Origin: Peribacillus faecalis
GTDB taxonomy: Bacteria; Bacillota; Bacilli; Bacillales; DSM-1321
DNA length: 64,000 bases
Reading direction: 5' to 3'
NCBI RefSeq assembly: GCF_014712675.1
Contig: NZ_JACXSI010000008.1
Span: 1-64,000 of the forward strand
This document shows, in pieces, positions 1 through 10,289 of the stretch. Below the pieces are notes generated by a model. That model worked only from the letters and a program-made list of their open reading frames with translations, had not been told where the DNA came from and searched no databases. The translations under genes and the position numbers were made by a program. Position 1 is the first letter of the stretch. Each line of letters begins with the position of its first letter.

Positions 1-109
1 AAGCTCGTTATGAATACTTGCGTCAATTATCTTAATTGAACCGCCGTATACGGAACCGTACGTACGGTGGTGTGAGAGGTCGGGGGTTAATCGCCCCCTC
101 CTACTCGAT
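1..109 (+). mobile_element. 3' end of a group II intron (domains V and VI)
   Basis: The window opens in the last part of a group II intron. Bases 41-70 fold as domain V: 41-48 pairs with 63-70 around a short apical stem. Bases about 78-105 form domain VI, a G-run/C-run hairpin followed by the CCTACTCGAT-type end with the expected unpaired adenine. The wording of domain V and the downstream hairpin resembles bacterial class C introns of Bacillaceae. Frame 3 at bases 3-35 reads ARYEYLRQLS-stop, which could be the C-terminus of the intron-encoded reverse transcriptase/maturase. The rest lies outside the window. The exact 3' junction (about base 109) is inferred. Confidence 0.75.
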
Positions 110-216
110 TGGATAAAGATTTGTATTTTTGAATAAAGATAGCTGTTTAACCTGCATCATATTTAAGGTAATAAATTTATCTGAAGAAGTACAAGTTCCT
201 GTGTATCTGCCATACT

Positions 217-240
217 AAAAGACCGGTGCCTGTTTTACTT
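217..240 (-). repeat. Short copy of the GGACCGGTG repeat
   Basis: The sequence around AGACCGGTGCC flanked by A- and T-runs matches the terminal module of the longer repeats at 23979, 28435, 28539 and 31338. It lies just beyond the stop codon of the minus-strand gene at 250-540, the same placement as the longer copies. Confidence 0.45.
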
Positions 241-249
241 ACTGTTATT

Positions 250-540
250 TTATTTTTGGGAAGAAGGAAATAGTTTGCGAAACCATTTTTTAAAAATATC
301 AATCATCGTTTCTTTTTTTGCTGGATTATTAGAAGAACTATCTTTGGTCAGAGGGTTCTGTCCATCGGATGAGTTATTTTGAGGGTGGTGTCCTTGATGA
401 GTAGTAGGTTGATTCGAGTTGTTTTGTGCGTTTTTTAATGCTTCTTTATAAAAATTGATTTGGTTGTCCATTGTTCTCTCATGATTTTCCTCAGCGATAG
501 CAATACCTCGAATAAGATCCGGATTTTTTTTGTTTTCCAT
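250..540 (-). CDS. Hypothetical small hydrophilic protein
   Basis: A 96-residue protein that I do not recognise. The start at 540 (MENKKNPDL) is chosen because AGGTGAGG lies just upstream on the minus strand; an in-frame ATG at 594 would add 18 residues but lacks such a site. The N-terminal half is charged and probably helical (RGIAIAEENHER). The middle is rich in Asn, Gln, Ser and His and looks disordered. The C-terminus is basic and aromatic (IFKKWFRKLF). There is no signal peptide or membrane segment. It stands alone, divergent from the Cys-rich gene at 649. No function can be assigned. Confidence 0.6.
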   Translation of the reverse strand: MENKKNPDLIRGIAIAEENHERTMDNQINFYKEALKNAQNNSNQPTTHQGHHPQNNSSDGQNPLTKDSSSNNPAKKETMIDIFKKWFRKLFPSSQK

Positions 541-648
541 AGTCCTCACCTTTCTGGCTTTTCTATTTCTATTTATATGCTGGTACTCCTTCATTTTCTT
601 GGACTCTCTCTTAACTTTATTGTATCTATTTAAAAAGGAGAGGGTAAA

Positions 649-1290
649 ATGCGTTTGGAAATGGAAGCCTTACTAGAGTTGAAAGAAGGAGATGTGTATT
701 TTGTCAATGTAGAGAAGGAGGAACAGTCAAAAGTAAAAGAGGCGATTAATCATTTTAATGCTAAAGATGGAAATGTAACCATGGATATGCATACCGGCAG
801 AGAAATTTGTAATAGACTTGTTCCGTTCTGTATTAGCGTAACGGCGCCATTCTCTGCTTGCGGATTACATCCTAAATCGGTGGAATTCGGTTTCGATGCT
901 TGTTGCGTTAAATGTGTTATTGAGCCATGTATCCTTGAAGGAGCCTCTGTCAATAATCCGTGCGATCCAAAAGGGCCACCGATTACTGGTTGTGAAGTAG
1001 CTGTGAATCGTGTACGTGCTGTCGGGGCTATTCGAGCCTTCTTAACATTAGGTTCAGAACCGAAATGCGGCAGCGGAGTTATAAATGCAGTTAATGATGA
1101 AACGTTTTGCGTGAATAATGTCATTTGTTTTACGTGCGATGATAATCCTTGTCCTGATTTCTGTGACACAAAAGCTGTCTTTACTTCATACAAGCTATCC
1201 AACAATTCATGTGGAAACAAACAGCTAACTGTCACTGGGTTCTTTGTGCTTCCTCGATGTGAAAGTGACTGTCATCCTAAAAAAGGGTAA
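649..1290 (+). CDS. Cysteine-rich hypothetical protein
   Basis: A 213-residue protein with 18 cysteines, preceded by AAAAAGGAGAGG at good spacing. The first 50 residues are charged and Cys-free. The Cys are spread over the rest in pairs and short motifs (DACC, CVKC, CFTCDDNPCPDFC). There is no signal peptide, membrane segment or heme CXXCH motif. Such composition recalls cross-linked spore coat or exosporium proteins of Bacillaceae, but I see no clear match to CotX, CotY or CotZ, so that role is inference. It is followed by a tiny Cys-containing gene at 1332 and a terminator at 1507, so the two may be co-transcribed. Confidence 0.7.
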   Translation: MRLEMEALLELKEGDVYFVNVEKEEQSKVKEAINHFNAKDGNVTMDMHTGREICNRLVPFCISVTAPFSACGLHPKSVEFGFDACCVKCVIEPCILEGASVNNPCDPKGPPITGCEVAVNRVRAVGAIRAFLTLGSEPKCGSGVINAVNDETFCVNNVICFTCDDNPCPDFCDTKAVFTSYKLSNNSCGNKQLTVTGFFVLPRCESDCHPKKG

Positions 1291-1331
1291 GCGTCAAATG
1301 TTCCGGAAAATTCGGGTAAAGAAGAGAGGGA

Positions 1332-1472
1332 ATGTTCATGGGATGCGGCTGTGGTGGCCAACGAATAATTACAGATGTGAAGTATTTGCGATCGAAACAA
1401 AAACACCATCAACTTGTGAAAAAGTTTGAAAAAAATAGACAAGCAGGTAAAGTGAATTCTCCCGGTAAATAA
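1332..1472 (+). CDS. Small basic protein with N-terminal GCGCGG motif
   Basis: An ORF of 46 codons (44 if the ATG at 1338 is used) preceded by GAAGAGAGGGA. It begins MFMGCGCGG and continues with a lysine-rich tail (KQKHHQLVKKFEKNR). It starts 42 bases after the Cys-rich gene and ends before the terminator at 1507, which suggests one short operon. The Gly-Cys start could bind metal or be cross-linked, but this is speculation and I do not recognise a family. Confidence 0.55.
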   Translation: MFMGCGCGGQRIITDVKYLRSKQKHHQLVKKFEKNRQAGKVNSPGK

Positions 1473-1506
1473 AAATGCGAACAATAATCATTCCAACATT
1501 AAAGTT

Positions 1507-1542
1507 AAGGCAGCCGCAGTTAGCGGCATGCCTTTTTTATTT
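1507..1542 (+). terminator. Intrinsic terminator
   Basis: AAGGCAGCCGC pairs with GCGGCATGCCTT (one bulged base) and is followed by a T-run. It ends the Cys-rich gene cluster. Confidence 0.8.
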
Positions 1543-1669
1543 TACTGAATAAGCATATAAAAACGTCCATACGAAGAGAGAAAGCTGTATTAATTAACAT
1601 GAATCGAACTCCATTAGAATAGTATGTTATTAGGTTGATTCATACATAGAAGGAGGGGGATTCTTTTTT

Positions 1670-1954
1670 ATGGCTAAAAAATGGAGTCAAAAACTGAAAC
1701 AAATGCTGGCAAATACTGCAGATCTTCCAAAGGATGTCATGTTAGATCTCCCGAGAATTACAATGATTGGACAATTACATATATATATTGAGAACCATAG
1801 AGGACTGATAGCTTTTAAAGAAGATGAGATCCGGCTCACCTTGACTCAGGGGCAACTTTCAATCAAGGGAAACCAGTTTATTATTAAAGCTATTCTCCCG
1901 GAAGAAATTTTAGTTGAAGGCGTTATTCAATCTGTCACGTTCATTAACAATTAG
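1670..1954 (+). CDS. yqfC: Sporulation protein YqfC
   Basis: A 94-residue protein of the YqfC/YabP-like family. In B. subtilis yqfC is transcribed in the mother cell under sigma-E. The sequence starts with a basic stretch (MAKKWSQKLKQML) followed by a predicted beta-rich region with the conserved pattern DLPRITMIGQLHIYIENHRG. The AAGGAGGGGG site 10 bases upstream fixes the start. It is followed after 52 bases by yqfD, its usual partner. The biochemical role is unknown in the family. Confidence 0.9.
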   Translation: MAKKWSQKLKQMLANTADLPKDVMLDLPRITMIGQLHIYIENHRGLIAFKEDEIRLTLTQGQLSIKGNQFIIKAILPEEILVEGVIQSVTFINN

Positions 1955-2006
1955 CGTGGCGTTATGGAATTGCATTTTTTCAAAAAGATAAGGGAGTGGA
2001 GATACA

Positions 2007-3197
2007 GTGAAAAACCAATGGACAACCTTTTTTGGCGGTTTTGTTGAAGTGAGGGTAACTGGCCAGCTTGTTGAGCCATTCATTAATGAACTGGTCAGAA
2101 AGGGCATTAAAGTTACCGCTGTAAAACGAATAGATGAGAAAATCGTTATTTTCTCTATGCCGCTGGGAGACATAGCGAAAATGAGGGTGACCTTGAGAAA
2201 ATATCCATGCAAGGTCACATTTCTAAAAAGAAGCGGATTTCCGTTTCTTTTTCAGCGTCTTTTATTGAATGGCGGCTTTGTGATCGGTTTTTTTCTTTTT
2301 TTAATATGTATTTTTTTACTGTCGAATGTTGTATGGGGGATTGAGATTTCGGGAGCAAAGCCTGAAACAGAGCATAAAATCAGACAAGAACTGAAGAAAT
2401 TGGGCGTAGAGAAAGGGAAATTCCAATTTTTCATTGCAGAATCAGATGATATTCAGCGAATACTAACAAATGAAATTGATGTCATCACATGGGTCGGTGT
2501 CGATTTGAGGGGGACAAGCTTCCATTTGCAAGTGGTTGAGAAGAAGGAGCCTCAAATTGTTAAAATACCAGGCAGTCAAAAAATTGTGGCAATGAAAAAG
2601 GCTGTCATACGAAAAGTGTTTGTAGAGAAAGGGAAAGCGGTTGTCATGGTCAATGATTTTGTCCATAAAGGACAGCTGCTTGTGACAAGTAATATAAGCA
2701 ACGATGAAGAGAAACAGACGTTAGTGCCGGCCAAAGCAACAATATTAGGGGAAGTTTGGTATAAGTCAGATGTCGAGATACCTTTGGAAACAGAATTTAA
2801 TGTTTTTTCCGGTGAAGAAACAACGAAGCATTATTTTCAAATCAGCAAATTGCCGATACCGATTTGGGGATTCAAAAATCGTGAATTCAAGCAGTATGAG
2901 ACAGAGATAACGGAAAAACCATTATATTTTCTCGGCTGGAAGCTTCCTTTTTATTATAAAACGGTGACCGTCCGTGATAAAGAAACGGTATTGCGCAAGT
3001 ATACTAAAGAACAGGCGGTTAAAAAGGCGAAAGAGGTTGCTTTAGAGGATTTGCGAAATTTGATCCCTGAAGACAGTGAGATAATGGGAGAAAAAATTTT
3101 GCATGAAAGTTTGGAGAATGGTAAAGTTGTATTATCAATTCATTACCAAGTGTTAGAAAATATAGGAAATGAACGTCCAATTGTGCAAGGAGATTAA
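2007..3197 (+). CDS. yqfD: Sporulation protein YqfD
   Basis: A 396-residue member of the YqfD family, about the length of the B. subtilis protein. It starts at GTG with AAGGGAGTGGAG upstream. A soluble N-terminal part (residues 1-80) is followed by one strong membrane segment (about 86-111, FFLFLICIFLLSNVVWGIEI) and a large, probably extracytoplasmic C-terminal region. It is a sigma-E-dependent sporulation protein in B. subtilis; its role is not known in molecular detail. It lies directly behind yqfC and 3 bases ahead of phoH. Confidence 0.92.
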   Translation: MKNQWTTFFGGFVEVRVTGQLVEPFINELVRKGIKVTAVKRIDEKIVIFSMPLGDIAKMRVTLRKYPCKVTFLKRSGFPFLFQRLLLNGGFVIGFFLFLICIFLLSNVVWGIEISGAKPETEHKIRQELKKLGVEKGKFQFFIAESDDIQRILTNEIDVITWVGVDLRGTSFHLQVVEKKEPQIVKIPGSQKIVAMKKAVIRKVFVEKGKAVVMVNDFVHKGQLLVTSNISNDEEKQTLVPAKATILGEVWYKSDVEIPLETEFNVFSGEETTKHYFQISKLPIPIWGFKNREFKQYETEITEKPLYFLGWKLPFYYKTVTVRDKETVLRKYTKEQAVKKAKEVALEDLRNLIPEDSEIMGEKILHESLENGKVVLSIHYQVLENIGNERPIVQGD

Positions 3198-3200
3198 CGA

Positions 3201-4163
3201 ATGACAGATGAAAGCAAATTGATTGATCTACAACTTGATAATCAAAATGAAGCAATGACCTTACTGGGAACTGGAGACAGTCATTTGAAGGTACTGGAAG
3301 AAGAACTGGGGATTGCAATCATTACAAGAGGCGAAACAATCACTATTGAAGGTAAGCTTCCTGAGGCTGAGACTGCATTTGAAGTGATTAGAGCTTTACT
3401 GGGTGTTATCAGAAAAGGCATAAATATCAGTACTCGTGACGTTATTTATGCAGTATCGCTTGCCAAAAAAGGCTCTTTGGAATATTTTCAAGAGATGTAT
3501 GAAGAGGAAATAGGAAAAACGGTAAAAGGCAAGCCGATTCGTATTAAAACGCTTGGGCAGAAACAATATATATCGGCAATCAGACGCAATGACATTGTGT
3601 TCGGCATTGGGCCTGCAGGAACGGGTAAGACGTTCTTGGCGGTGACAATGGCTGTTTCGGCTTTGAAAAGCGGAAAAGTGAATAAAATCATTTTAACCCG
3701 ACCGGCAGTAGAAGCGGGAGAAAGTCTTGGATTTCTTCCGGGGGATCTGAAAGAAAAGGTCGATCCGTATTTAAGACCATTATATGATGCGCTCCATGAA
3801 ATATTGGGAGTGGAGCATACGCAGCGTTTGATTGAAAGAGGCGTGATTGAAATTGCACCGCTGGCTTATATGCGCGGTCGAACGCTTGATGATGCATTTG
3901 TCATTCTGGATGAAGCGCAAAATACAACTGAAGCGCAAATGAAAATGTTTTTGACCCGTTTAGGCTTTGGATCAAAAATGATTATAACGGGTGATCGCTC
4001 GCAAATCGATTTGCCTAGAAAAGCGAAGTCCGGCTTAGTGGCTGCTACACAAATTTTGAAAGGAGTCAGCGGCATCGGATTCGTTATTCTTGAAGGCAGT
4101 GATGTTGTCAGACATCCTTTAGTCGGCAAAATTGTGAAGGCATACGAAGAATATAATGCATAA
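3201..4163 (+). CDS. phoH: PhoH family ATPase
   Basis: A 320-residue PhoH-like P-loop protein. The Walker A motif GPAGTGKT is at about residues 137-144 and the Walker B-type DEAQNTT at 237. The N-terminal 110 residues match the usual KH-like extension. PhoH proteins bind ATP and are linked to RNA metabolism; in Firmicutes the gene sits close to ybeY, as here. The start at 3201 is preceded by GGAGATTAACG. It is probably the last gene of the yqfC-yqfD-phoH unit, because a hairpin follows. Confidence 0.93.
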   Translation: MTDESKLIDLQLDNQNEAMTLLGTGDSHLKVLEEELGIAIITRGETITIEGKLPEAETAFEVIRALLGVIRKGINISTRDVIYAVSLAKKGSLEYFQEMYEEEIGKTVKGKPIRIKTLGQKQYISAIRRNDIVFGIGPAGTGKTFLAVTMAVSALKSGKVNKIILTRPAVEAGESLGFLPGDLKEKVDPYLRPLYDALHEILGVEHTQRLIERGVIEIAPLAYMRGRTLDDAFVILDEAQNTTEAQMKMFLTRLGFGSKMIITGDRSQIDLPRKAKSGLVAATQILKGVSGIGFVILEGSDVVRHPLVGKIVKAYEEYNA

Positions 4164-4172
4164 AATTGGCTG

Positions 4173-4214
4173 GAAGCTGTGAATATTTTCGCAGCTTCTA
4201 TTTCGTCTTTTGTA
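4173..4214 (+). terminator. Probable terminator after phoH
   Basis: GAAGCTGTGAA pairs with TTCGCAGCTTC (one G-T wobble), followed by an interrupted T-rich tail. The rest of the 248-base gap up to pgpH shows no other clear element. Confidence 0.55.
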
Positions 4215-4411
4215 TAATGTTGGAAGTTCAGTTTTGGTGGAATACTGTTAGCAAGGCGTCGGCCTTACATTATAAATGTCAGTATCATTTTTCAAAAGAA
4301 TTCAGGTGAATCTTCAACAGCAGGGTGAAAGTTAGGTGAAAAACTGCTATCATTTTCATAAGGAACTTTTTGAGCTTTCGGAAGATTGTACATACAATGG
4401 AGGACTAGTAT

Positions 4412-6565
4412 ATGAATAGTAGTCAATTAGTAACGAAAATAAAACAATTACTTCAACATACTGTTTTTCAAGTGCTGCTATTTGTTGTTTTAGCAATTAT
4501 CTCCTATTCAGTTTTGTTTTCTAATGTAAAACCGGAAACAATAGAGGTAAAACTGTTGCAGGTTGCTGAAGAAACAATCAGGGCTCCTAAAACGGTCGAG
4601 GATGTAGAGAAAACCAAAGCAGATCAGGATGAAGCCTTAAAGCAAGTTGAAGATGTTTATGCATTAAAGGAAGGGTACAAAGAAAATCGTGTCAAACTGA
4701 TTTCCTCCATCTTCAAAGCTGTTGAAGAAGTTAAGAGTGAGGCAGATACGGATAGTGCAGAAGGGGAAGCTTCTCAGACAGAACAGTCAACAGAGGCGGA
4801 AAACGCTGAATTAGTGAAAAAACTGAAGGATAAACTTACTGAAGAAGTGAACAAGCAGTTGTCCGATGACGTGTATAAGGCGTTGCTGAATGCAAATGGT
4901 GCGCAGCTTACAGTGGCGAAAGATGCGACCTTATCTGCTATCAATGATGTAATGAGTCAGCAAATTGCCGCAAGTGATGTGGAAAATGCCAGAAATGAAG
5001 TCGAGGAAATGGTGCAGCTGTCCGCGATGACAACTGAATTAAAGGAAGCTTCGATTGTGCTAGCTCGTTTTGCTATTACACAAAATTATTTCTATGATCC
5101 CGTCAAAACAGAGGAACAAAGACAAAAAGCATTAGAAGAAGTTGAACCGACGAAAATTCTTCAAGGACAAGTTCTTGTGGAAAAAGGCGATCTTATTGAT
5201 GAGGAAGTGTATCGCAATATTCAGTTGTCCGGATTATTAGAAAGCGACCAATCCATTACACCTTATATTGGGTTATGTATCTTACTTCTACTTATATTCG
5301 GCAGCATCTTTTATTATTATCGTGTTTCTGAAGTGCATAGCGAGCATAGAAACACGCGCCTGTTAATTTTTAGTCTTGTGTTTTTATTTGCAATTTTGTT
5401 GTATAAGTTAATTAGTTTATTATCTAACTATGAAGATGTAGATTTAAGTTATTTTGCTCCGGCAGCAATGGGAGCGATGCTTTTGAAAATCCTTCTGGAT
5501 GACCGATATTCAATTGTGTTTATCTTGATTACAAGCATCTTCGGAGGATTGATTTTCAATGAGTATGTGACGACAAATTTCAATTATATTTCTGCCATGT
5601 ATTTATTGCTAAGCGGATTAGTCGGTTTGCTTTTATTGACAACGAAGCATTTTCGGACGAAAATCTTTCAGACAGGGCTTTTGTTGTCGGTTGTTAATGT
5701 TGTTATAATCTTTGCGCTTTTCTATACGATGGATTTGGAAATTTCGAGAGTTACGGCAATTTTATATTTATTTGCCGCATTTGTATCAGGCATTTCTTCT
5801 GCGATTTTGACAATTGGATTATTGCCGTTCTTCGAAGCCGGTTTCGGCGTGTTATCAACAATGAAACTGATTGAGCTATCAAGCCCGAATCATCCTCTAT
5901 TGCGCAAAATATTGACGGAAGCTCCAGGTACTTATCATCATAGCGTGATGGTTGCCAATCTGGCGGAGACAGCCTGTGAAGCGATTGGAGCAAACGGTTT
6001 GTTGGCAAGAGTCGGCTGTTACTATCATGATATCGGCAAAACGAAACGTCCGCAATTTTTTATTGAGAATCAAATGAATATTGATAATCCTCATGATAAA
6101 CTGAAGTGCACAACGAGTAGAGATATTATTATCGCCCATGTTACTGATGGCGTTAAAATTCTTAAAAAGCATAAAATGCCAAAAGAAATAATCGATATTG
6201 CAGAACAGCATCATGGCACAACTTTATTAAAGTTTTTCTATCATAAGGCTAAAGAAGCCGGGGAAGATGTGAAGGAGGAAGATTTCCGCTATCCGGGACC
6301 GAAAGCGCAAACGAAGGAGAGTGCTGTAATCGGTATTGCGGACAGTGTGGAAGCAGCTGTGAGATCAATGAAGCACCCAACGAGGGAGAAGATAGACAGT
6401 CTTGTAAAAAGCATTATCCATAGCCGCATGAATGAAGATCAATTTTCAGAATGCGATATTACGATGAAAGAGCTGGATACTGTAGAAAAAATATTATGCG
6501 AAACATTGAATGGCATTTTCCATTCGCGCATTGAATATCCGGATTTAAAAAATGAAAGTAAGTAG
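4412..6565 (+). CDS. pgpH: Cyclic-di-AMP phosphodiesterase PgpH (7TMR-HD)
   Basis: A 717-residue membrane protein that hydrolyses c-di-AMP (YqfF in B. subtilis). The order is: an N-terminal membrane anchor (about 18-36), an extracytoplasmic 7TMR-HDED domain to about 280, a block of about seven transmembrane helices (280-480), then a cytoplasmic HD domain. The HD signature is intact: TYHHSVMVANLAE near residue 508 and YYHDIGKTKRP near 538, followed by EQHHGTTL. The start has ATGGAGGACTAG upstream. It lies ahead of ybeY by 10 bases, the usual Bacillus order. Confidence 0.95.
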   Translation: MNSSQLVTKIKQLLQHTVFQVLLFVVLAIISYSVLFSNVKPETIEVKLLQVAEETIRAPKTVEDVEKTKADQDEALKQVEDVYALKEGYKENRVKLISSIFKAVEEVKSEADTDSAEGEASQTEQSTEAENAELVKKLKDKLTEEVNKQLSDDVYKALLNANGAQLTVAKDATLSAINDVMSQQIAASDVENARNEVEEMVQLSAMTTELKEASIVLARFAITQNYFYDPVKTEEQRQKALEEVEPTKILQGQVLVEKGDLIDEEVYRNIQLSGLLESDQSITPYIGLCILLLLIFGSIFYYYRVSEVHSEHRNTRLLIFSLVFLFAILLYKLISLLSNYEDVDLSYFAPAAMGAMLLKILLDDRYSIVFILITSIFGGLIFNEYVTTNFNYISAMYLLLSGLVGLLLLTTKHFRTKIFQTGLLLSVVNVVIIFALFYTMDLEISRVTAILYLFAAFVSGISSAILTIGLLPFFEAGFGVLSTMKLIELSSPNHPLLRKILTEAPGTYHHSVMVANLAETACEAIGANGLLARVGCYYHDIGKTKRPQFFIENQMNIDNPHDKLKCTTSRDIIIAHVTDGVKILKKHKMPKEIIDIAEQHHGTTLLKFFYHKAKEAGEDVKEEDFRYPGPKAQTKESAVIGIADSVEAAVRSMKHPTREKIDSLVKSIIHSRMNEDQFSECDITMKELDTVEKILCETLNGIFHSRIEYPDLKNESK

Positions 6566-6575
6566 GTGAAGGGAA

Positions 6576-7049
6576 TTGCTTTCAATCGATTTTATTGATG
6601 AAACCAATTTTGTAACAGAAGAAGAAACAGCGCTGATAGAACAACTTTTACAGTTCGCGGCGAAAGAAGAGAATATTGAAGAAGAATGCGAACTGTCGAT
6701 TACATTTGTCGATGACGAAGCTATTCGTGAAATCAATCGGGAATATCGAGATAAAGATAGTGCCACAGATGTCATTTCATTTGCTCTTGAAGAGATGGGG
6801 GAAGGAGAAATCGAGATTGTCGGCGCTGATATGCCACGAGTGCTTGGCGATATTATCATTTCAGTTGATACAGCCAAAGCGCAGGCGGAGGAGTATGGAC
6901 ACAGCACGAATCGGGAGATTGGATTTTTGGCTCTTCACGGATTTCTTCATCTTCTGGGATATGACCATATGACGAAAGAAGATGAAGTGGTTATGTTCAC
7001 AAAACAAAGGGATATTTTGGAAAAGTATGGCTTATCCAGGGAGCAATAA
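6576..7049 (+). CDS. ybeY: Endoribonuclease YbeY (rRNA maturation factor)
   Basis: A 157-residue zinc metalloprotein (YqfG in B. subtilis) involved in 16S rRNA 3'-end maturation and ribosome quality control. The zinc motif H-x3-H-x5-H is seen as [11 protein letters not shown] near residues 120-130. The start is TTG at 6576, supported by AGGTGAAGGG upstream; no closer ATG fits the conserved N-terminus. The end overlaps the dgkA start by 23 bases, indicating translational coupling. Confidence 0.94.
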   Translation: MLSIDFIDETNFVTEEETALIEQLLQFAAKEENIEEECELSITFVDDEAIREINREYRDKDSATDVISFALEEMGEGEIEIVGADMPRVLGDIIISVDTAKAQAEEYGHSTNREIGFLALHGFLHLLGYDHMTKEDEVVMFTKQRDILEKYGLSREQ

Positions 7050-7407
7050 GAAAATCAGTTTTCCTAAAAGTGTAGGTTATGCGCTTGCCGGCATAAAATT
7101 TTCTTTTCGCGAAAGAAATATGAAAATACATGGTACAGCCGCTGTCCTTGTGATACTGGCCGGCATTTTCTTTCCCATCTCTAAAACAGAATGGCTATGG
7201 ATTCTTCTCTGTATAGCCGGTATGTTTTCCTTAGAGATGGTTAATACGGCAATTGAAAAAACAGTTGACTTAGTGACGGGAGAATATCATCCTTTAGCGA
7301 AGGCGGCAAAGGACCTTGCTGCCGGGGCTGTCCTCATTTATACTGTATATTCAATCATTGTCGGTATGGTTGTGTTTTTACCGAAATTATTGGAATACTT
7401 CATTTAG
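7027..7407 (+). CDS. dgkA: Diacylglycerol/undecaprenol kinase DgkA
   Basis: A 126-residue integral membrane kinase. In Gram-positives this family phosphorylates undecaprenol, recycling the lipid carrier used for peptidoglycan and EPS synthesis. It has three transmembrane helices, the ERNMKIH motif near the N-terminus and [13 protein letters not shown] with the metal-binding glutamates. The start at 7027 gives the standard length (about 123 residues in B. subtilis); an in-frame ATG at 6982 would lie deep inside ybeY. Confidence 0.92.
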   Translation: MAYPGSNKKISFPKSVGYALAGIKFSFRERNMKIHGTAAVLVILAGIFFPISKTEWLWILLCIAGMFSLEMVNTAIEKTVDLVTGEYHPLAKAAKDLAAGAVLIYTVYSIIVGMVVFLPKLLEYFI

Positions 7408-7476
7408 AATGAGCGTTTATAGAAACACTCATGAAATCAGATGCTTATAGAGATAAGCTAATGTAGTGTAAAATGA

Positions 7477-8809
<1,333 letters not shown>

Positions 8810-8895
8810 TCGTATGAAAATTTTATAGTCGGTCAAGATAATAGTGTAGGTTTGGAACCAGCTTGCTAGTTAAATACTGAAAGGTGGGAATGAAT

Positions 8896-9039
8896 ATGTT
8901 GGATTTTACCTGGAGTATTTTTAAAGAAACGGGTAACATAGATACGTATCTCCTGTTTAAAGAAATTCAGTTAGAACATCAAAGTGAAATGGACCCTGTT
9001 GAAGAAGAACTAGCAGATGTGAATTTTCCAATCTCCTAA
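8896..9039 (+). CDS. yqzL: YqzL family small protein
   Basis: A 47-residue protein starting MLDFTWSIFKETGNIDTYLL and ending VNFPIS, matching the conserved start and end of the YqzL family that lies between era and recO in Bacillus. The start at 8896 is 7 bases from AAGGTGGG; the ATG at 8890 is too close. It is acidic and soluble with no known function. Confidence 0.88.
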   Translation: MLDFTWSIFKETGNIDTYLLFKEIQLEHQSEMDPVEEELADVNFPIS

Positions 9040-9075
9040 TAAATGTCTTGCCCTCTAATGAGAAGGTGACATGTC

Positions 9076-9828
9076 TTGATTCAAAAATGCGAAGGCATTG
9101 TTATACGCCGGACAGACTATGGAGAGAATAATAAAATCATTACCATCTACACAAGAGAATTCGGGAAAATCGGGGTGATGGCAAGAGGCGCCAACAAACC
9201 TAACAGCAGGCTCTCTTCTGTTACCCAATTGTTTTATTACGGCTATTTCCTGATTCAAAGATCGTCTGGATTAGGCAGTTTATCACAAGGCGAATCCTTG
9301 GATTCCTTTCGGCACATACGCGAGGATATTATGAGTACGGCGTATGCTTCCTACATAGTCGAGTTGCTCGATAAAGGAGCCGAGGATCGAAAACCGAACC
9401 CGTATTTGTTCGAATTGCTTTATCAAACCCTTCATTACATTAATGAAGGGTTTGATCCTGAAGTGCTGAAGGCGATTTTTGAGATGAAAATGCTTGCTGT
9501 ATTTGGTGTCCCTCCTGTCCTTGATCGATGTGTAAATTGTGGGCAGACTGAAGGTGAATTTGATTTCTCGATTCGTGAAGGCGGTTTTCTTTGCCATAGG
9601 TGCAAGCGAATTGATCCTTATCGAATACAGGTGAGCGCAAGCACTATTAAGTTGCTTCGATTATTTTATTATTTCGATCTTAATCGTCTTGGAAATATAG
9701 CCTTAAAAGAAGAAACGAAAAAGGAATTGAATAAAGTAATTGATGCCTACTATGATAATTATGTGGGAATATCCTTGAAATCAAAAAAATTTCTGCAGCA
9801 AATGCATAAGCTAGACGGCTTATGGTGA
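9076..9828 (+). CDS. recO: DNA repair protein RecO
   Basis: A 250-residue recombination mediator that, with RecF and RecR, loads RecA on SSB-coated single-stranded DNA. The N-terminal OB fold ([17 protein letters not shown]) is followed by a helical domain with a Cys4 zinc site (CVNCG and CHRC, about residues 153-179). The start is TTG at 9076 with GAAGGTGAC upstream. Length is normal. Confidence 0.95.
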   Translation: MIQKCEGIVIRRTDYGENNKIITIYTREFGKIGVMARGANKPNSRLSSVTQLFYYGYFLIQRSSGLGSLSQGESLDSFRHIREDIMSTAYASYIVELLDKGAEDRKPNPYLFELLYQTLHYINEGFDPEVLKAIFEMKMLAVFGVPPVLDRCVNCGQTEGEFDFSIREGGFLCHRCKRIDPYRIQVSASTIKLLRLFYYFDLNRLGNIALKEETKKELNKVIDAYYDNYVGISLKSKKFLQQMHKLDGLW

Positions 9829-9852
9829 ACTTTTTTGTAAAGAAAAAAGTTC
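9827..9852 (+). terminator. AT-rich hairpin at the recO stop
   Basis: A perfect 10-bp inverted repeat, GAACTTTTTT and AAAAAAGTTC with a 6-base loop, starting within the recO stop codon. It could stop transcription from recO before the glyQS promoter. There is no long T-run after it, so this is a weaker call. Confidence 0.45.
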
Positions 9853-9861
9853 CGCATCAGG

Positions 9862-9889
9862 TTGACAAAGTAGGAACATGTTGTATAAA
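9862..9889 (+). promoter_or_regulatory. Sigma-A promoter of the glyQS leader
   Basis: TTGACA at 9862-9867 and TATAAA at 9884-9889 with a 16-base spacer. Transcription would start near 9896, at the beginning of the T-box leader. Confidence 0.7.
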
Positions 9890-9896
9890 ATGCTAT

Positions 9897-10122
9897 GTAA
9901 ACGAAAGCTGAATATTGCTAAGATGGCAAGTAGTATGTAACTCCCTCTGTAAAAGCGAGCCCGGGACTGGTGTAAGCCGGGTTGCAGATAGTTAAGGAAG
10001 GCGTGCCGGAGCAATTTGAACGTATAAAAGAGGCTGTTTTGATGAAAAACAGCAAATAGGGTGGAACCGCGGGTAAACTCTCGTCCCTATGCTAATGCAG
10101 CATAGAGACGAGAGTTTTTTTG
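9897..10122 (+). promoter_or_regulatory. T-box riboswitch of glyQS
   Basis: A tRNA-Gly-sensing leader. The conserved T-box AGGGTGGAACCGCG is at 10058-10071. It is followed by a strong terminator in which 10076-10092 pairs with the complement ending at 10115, then a run of T. A GGC triplet followed by a purine at 9925-9927 is a candidate glycine specifier codon in stem I. Uncharged tRNA-Gly would stabilise the antiterminator and allow glyQS transcription. The T-box and terminator are seen directly; the specifier position is inferred. Confidence 0.92.
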
Positions 10123-10225
10123 TACTATAAAATTATAAATTGGCTACGAGGTACAAGTTCGACGTAGTCGCCGATTTTAAGTCTATGGTATAAGTGCAAC
10201 TAGTCTTTTGACTGCGCCGTATTGG

Positions 10226-10248
10226 CTTGCCAAAGGCAAGTTTTCTTT
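10226..10248 (+). terminator. Second small terminator-like hairpin before glyQ
   Basis: CTTGCC-AAA-GGCAAG followed by TTTTCTTT, located after the T-box terminator and 41 bases before the glyQ start. It has the form of an intrinsic terminator but the stem is only 6 bp. Confidence 0.4.
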
Positions 10249-10289
10249 ATTGCAATAAATAGATTTTATAACTTTTATGGAGGTGCCTT

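Noticed and set aside
750-1235. A long minus-strand open frame opposite the Cys-rich gene
   Set aside because: It lies wholly inside the plus-strand gene, has no ribosome binding site and shows no family features. The plus strand has a good start site and a clear Cys pattern.
1244-1429. A plus-strand open frame overlapping the end of the Cys-rich gene
   Set aside because: It has no binding site and overlaps the better-supported small gene at 1332, which has GAAGAGAGGGA upstream and a Gly-Cys motif.
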